From NCBI GenBank assembly GCA_012295275.1, contig CM022669.1:11112449-11137448 (forward strand): a DNA stretch of 25,000 bases, given 5' to 3'. Below the pieces are notes generated by a model. The model saw only the letters and a program-made list of their open reading frames with translations, made no database searches and had not been told where the DNA came from. The translations under genes were made by a program, and so were the position numbers. The DNA comes from Chrysomallon squamiferum (taxonomy: Eukaryota > Mollusca > Gastropoda > Neomphalida > Peltospiridae). Shown piece by piece: positions 23,040-25,000 of the stretch (position 1 is the first letter of the stretch; every line of letters starts with the position of its first letter).

Positions 23040-23040
23040 T
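22991..23040 (+). repeat. (ATT)n microsatellite
   Basis: About 16 uninterrupted trinucleotide units. Confidence 0.95.
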
Positions 23041-23120
23041 ATCTTATTTATTTGTTTTGTTGTTTGATATTTGTTTTGCTTTCCCAATCTTAATTAATAA
23101 CAGTTTAAAAACATCTAAGA

Positions 23121-23444
23121 GCCGCCATTTTTTTTGAAGTTGTGACGTCATCACGTACTTGAAAAAAATACAGCTGTCAGTCAAACGAGTAGGCGATGAC
23201 GTAATAACTTCAGCCGTGAATGATAAAATAGGCAGCGTTTAAATGTTTTATTGTTTTATTAGAACTTCGTCAAATTTGATATTGAACGAAATCATGTCGC
23301 CCCGCATTTTGCTGATTTGCTAGTACCACTCAGAGTTGTTAATTTTGTTTACTTTGTTTGCCTAGCAACGAAACGAATAAAATATAAATTTTGATCCACA
23401 CATTTAGATGAAAAATAAATGGCTATTTGATTTCCATGGTTACC
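23121..23444. promoter_or_regulatory. Candidate regulatory cluster: YY1-like, CRE-like and RFX X-box-like sites
   Basis: GCCGCCATTTT (from 23121) resembles a YY1 site. TGACGTCA (23143-23150) and TGACGTAA (23197-23204) are a full and a near CRE. GTTTGCCTAGCAAC (23356-23369) is close to the palindromic RFX X-box GTTGCCTAGCAAC. On the - strand GGTAACCATGGAAA (23431-23444) is a second X-box-like site. Finding these in about 325 bp of non-repetitive DNA suggests a promoter or enhancer. The target gene is unknown; the - strand 7TM gene is one option. Confidence 0.4.
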
Positions 23445-23608
23445 TCTTATACAAATCAATAATTCTTACACCGAGATAGTATAATAGCGCTGTTGCCAGC
23501 CTCGTTTATAATTAGAAGTATAGCACAGTAACATGTTTGTTAATCCTTGATGAAAATAATTACAGAAAATAATACAGAGATATAGTACTGGTTATATCAC
23601 CCAGTAAG

Positions 23609-24034
<426 letters not shown>

Positions 24035-24159
24035 GAGAGAAAAGAAAAGGGGAAAAGAAAAAGATAACTGCTAAAAAAAAAAAAAATTGTATTAAAATCA
24101 CGTCATACTCCAAATTAAATTAAGATATGCGAAAACGTCCTTTTACAGCACAAACAGAC

Positions 24160-24620
24160 GTTTGAGCTGAATCGAGAGAGAAAAAGACATCGCTAACGAA
24201 CGAGCCTTGCTGTGTGATAAGACACATTCTGTTACTTGCTCGCCGATCGATGAAAACATCGGGAAAAATGAAACGACACATCCATCCATCACACTAGTTT
24301 ACGGCGGATGCTACTGAACGAAGCAAAAAACCAACAACCGATCTAACGAGCTACACGCTTACCTTTTCGTTTTGTCTTGCACTGACGAGTCGAGCGAGAC
24401 CAAGCGCAGACGCCGAGATCCCGGGCAGCAGTTCGATTGTACTGACGCAACGATCTCGAGCAGATCAGATCCGCGAGGCTTCGAAATCTCCCTCCATTGA
24501 TTTGTGTCGAAACCGTAGAATCACGTGATTCCAGCGTAAGATTTTTCGATGCCTTTCTTTATTTCTCGCCAGTCGTTTTGGTTCGGTGAAAGAAACTAAA
24601 GTCTTCTAGGAATTATGCGC
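24160..24620. promoter_or_regulatory. CpG-rich island, probable promoter / first exon region
   Basis: Many CpG dinucleotides and raised GC in an otherwise AT-rich, CpG-poor window, with no simple repeats. It contains a 14-bp perfect palindrome centred on CACGTG (24518-24531), an E-box. Splice-donor-like sites occur on both strands: GTAAGC on the - strand (intron starting at 24362) and GTAAGA on the + strand (at 24536). The region could start a - strand transcript leading to the 7TM exon, a + strand gene beyond the window, or both. Confidence 0.5.
24363..24560 (-). other. Possible 5' non-coding exon on the - strand
   Basis: On the - strand the CpG-rich sequence runs to AAAAG|GTAAGC at 24363/24362, a good donor. 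It contains one short upstream frame (24465-24497, 10 codons, starting MEGDFEAS) that ends in TGA, so the exon would be untranslated leader. The 5' edge is arbitrary. Linking it to the 7TM exon is inference from strand and order only. Confidence 0.3.
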
Positions 24621-24850
24621 AAAACAGATCAGTCGGTTTAAAAGGGCCGGTGATAGTAACCCGTTTGTTTACATTATTTGAAATAAAAAATAAATAGAAC
24701 TGCAGTTCAGACGAGTATTCAAAACGTTTAATATTTTAAAGCTGTCCTGAACGAAATGGGAACATTTCCTTATTTTTTTTTTTTTTTTATTATTTTTTTT
24801 TTTTTTAGATCATTCAGTCTCTCTTTTCATCTTTATTTCATTTATTTACA
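24621..24850. other. AT-rich spacer with T runs
   Basis: A/T-rich sequence with poly(T) runs near 24770-24806. Nothing else recognised. Confidence 0.5.
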
Positions 24851-24854
24851 CATC

Positions 24855-25000
24855 ACCCTATTGGGGGGTGTGTGAACGGATTAGATAAGGGTATTGTTTC
24901 CATTCACCATAGCAAGGGCAGATTTTGGTGGGGTTTCCCCGGTCCACGGAATCCGCCCCTTCCCAGTTAAAAACAAACAAACAAACAAACAAACAAACAA
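24855..25000 (+). mobile_element. Possible 3' end of a retroposon with (AAAC)n tail, cut by window edge
   Basis: A GC-richer stretch (about 24862-24968) with GGGGTTTCCCC and GGTCCACGGAATCCGCC passes directly into an (AAAC)n tail (about 24969-25000) at the window end. A unique body with an A-rich tandem tail is the usual form of SINE or LINE 3' ends. No tRNA-like A/B box or ORF was recognised, so the class is undetermined. Confidence 0.3.

Larger units (their letters stand above)
21539..23110. other. Non-coding region with several microsatellites
   Basis: A poly(A) run (about 21598-21625), weakly repetitive sequence to about 21990, unremarkable AT-rich sequence to 22600, (GTT)n (22655-22692), interrupted (GT)n (22797-22870) and (ATT)n (22991-23040). 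A 109-codon frame at 21663-21992 reads through the weak repeat and has no domain resemblance. Confidence 0.55.

Overview
This window looks like nuclear DNA of a lophotrochozoan animal, most plausibly a mollusc (cephalopod or gastropod). It is AT-rich, its coding exons are separated by GT..AG introns, and most of it is simple-sequence DNA: (CT)n/(GA)n tracts of about 80 bp to 1.3 kb, (TATG)n, (TTA)n, (TTTA)n and (CA)n. The species assignment is inference. No bacterial, organellar or viral gene organisation is visible.

Left part, about 1-9600, + strand: a five-exon gene for a METTL27/WBSCR27-type SAM-dependent methyltransferase (exons 379-555, 1256-1384, 4171-4306, 5762-5860, 8780-8970). All splice phases agree. 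The joined frame is 243 codons, close to human METTL27 (about 245). Its third intron is almost entirely a pyrimidine tract of about 1.27 kb, and its 3' flank is a decaying minisatellite of 65-68 bp units rich in AATAAA.

Middle part, about 11350-13230, + strand: a two-exon gene for a BTB-BACK-PHR protein of the BTBD1/2/3/6 group (431 codons). Its only coding intron is mostly (CT)n.

Right part, about 15800-24600, - strand: a single long exon for a divergent rhodopsin-like seven-transmembrane protein (16158-16928) in which TM2-TM7 can be recognised but TM1 is not. About 7.4 kb upstream of it lies a CpG-rich stretch (about 24160-24620) with splice donors on both strands. The - strand donor could end a 5' non-coding exon for this gene. 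Between them are repeats, a possible CRE/RFX-motif cluster, and no other convincing exon.

The genes show no evident functional partnership. The most notable non-genic signals are: (i) two homologous ~168-bp cores in opposite orientations (1829-1996 and 23751-23917), each bounded on one side by (CT)n and on the other by (GA)n, so that the microsatellites form the inverted ends of what looks like a dispersed element; (ii) a 163-bp mariner-type MITE with perfect 23-bp inverted repeats and TA target-site duplications (15799-15961); (iii) a foldback element with a (TA)n loop (20145-20333); and (iv) seven perfect TGACGTCA palindromes where base composition predicts fewer than one.
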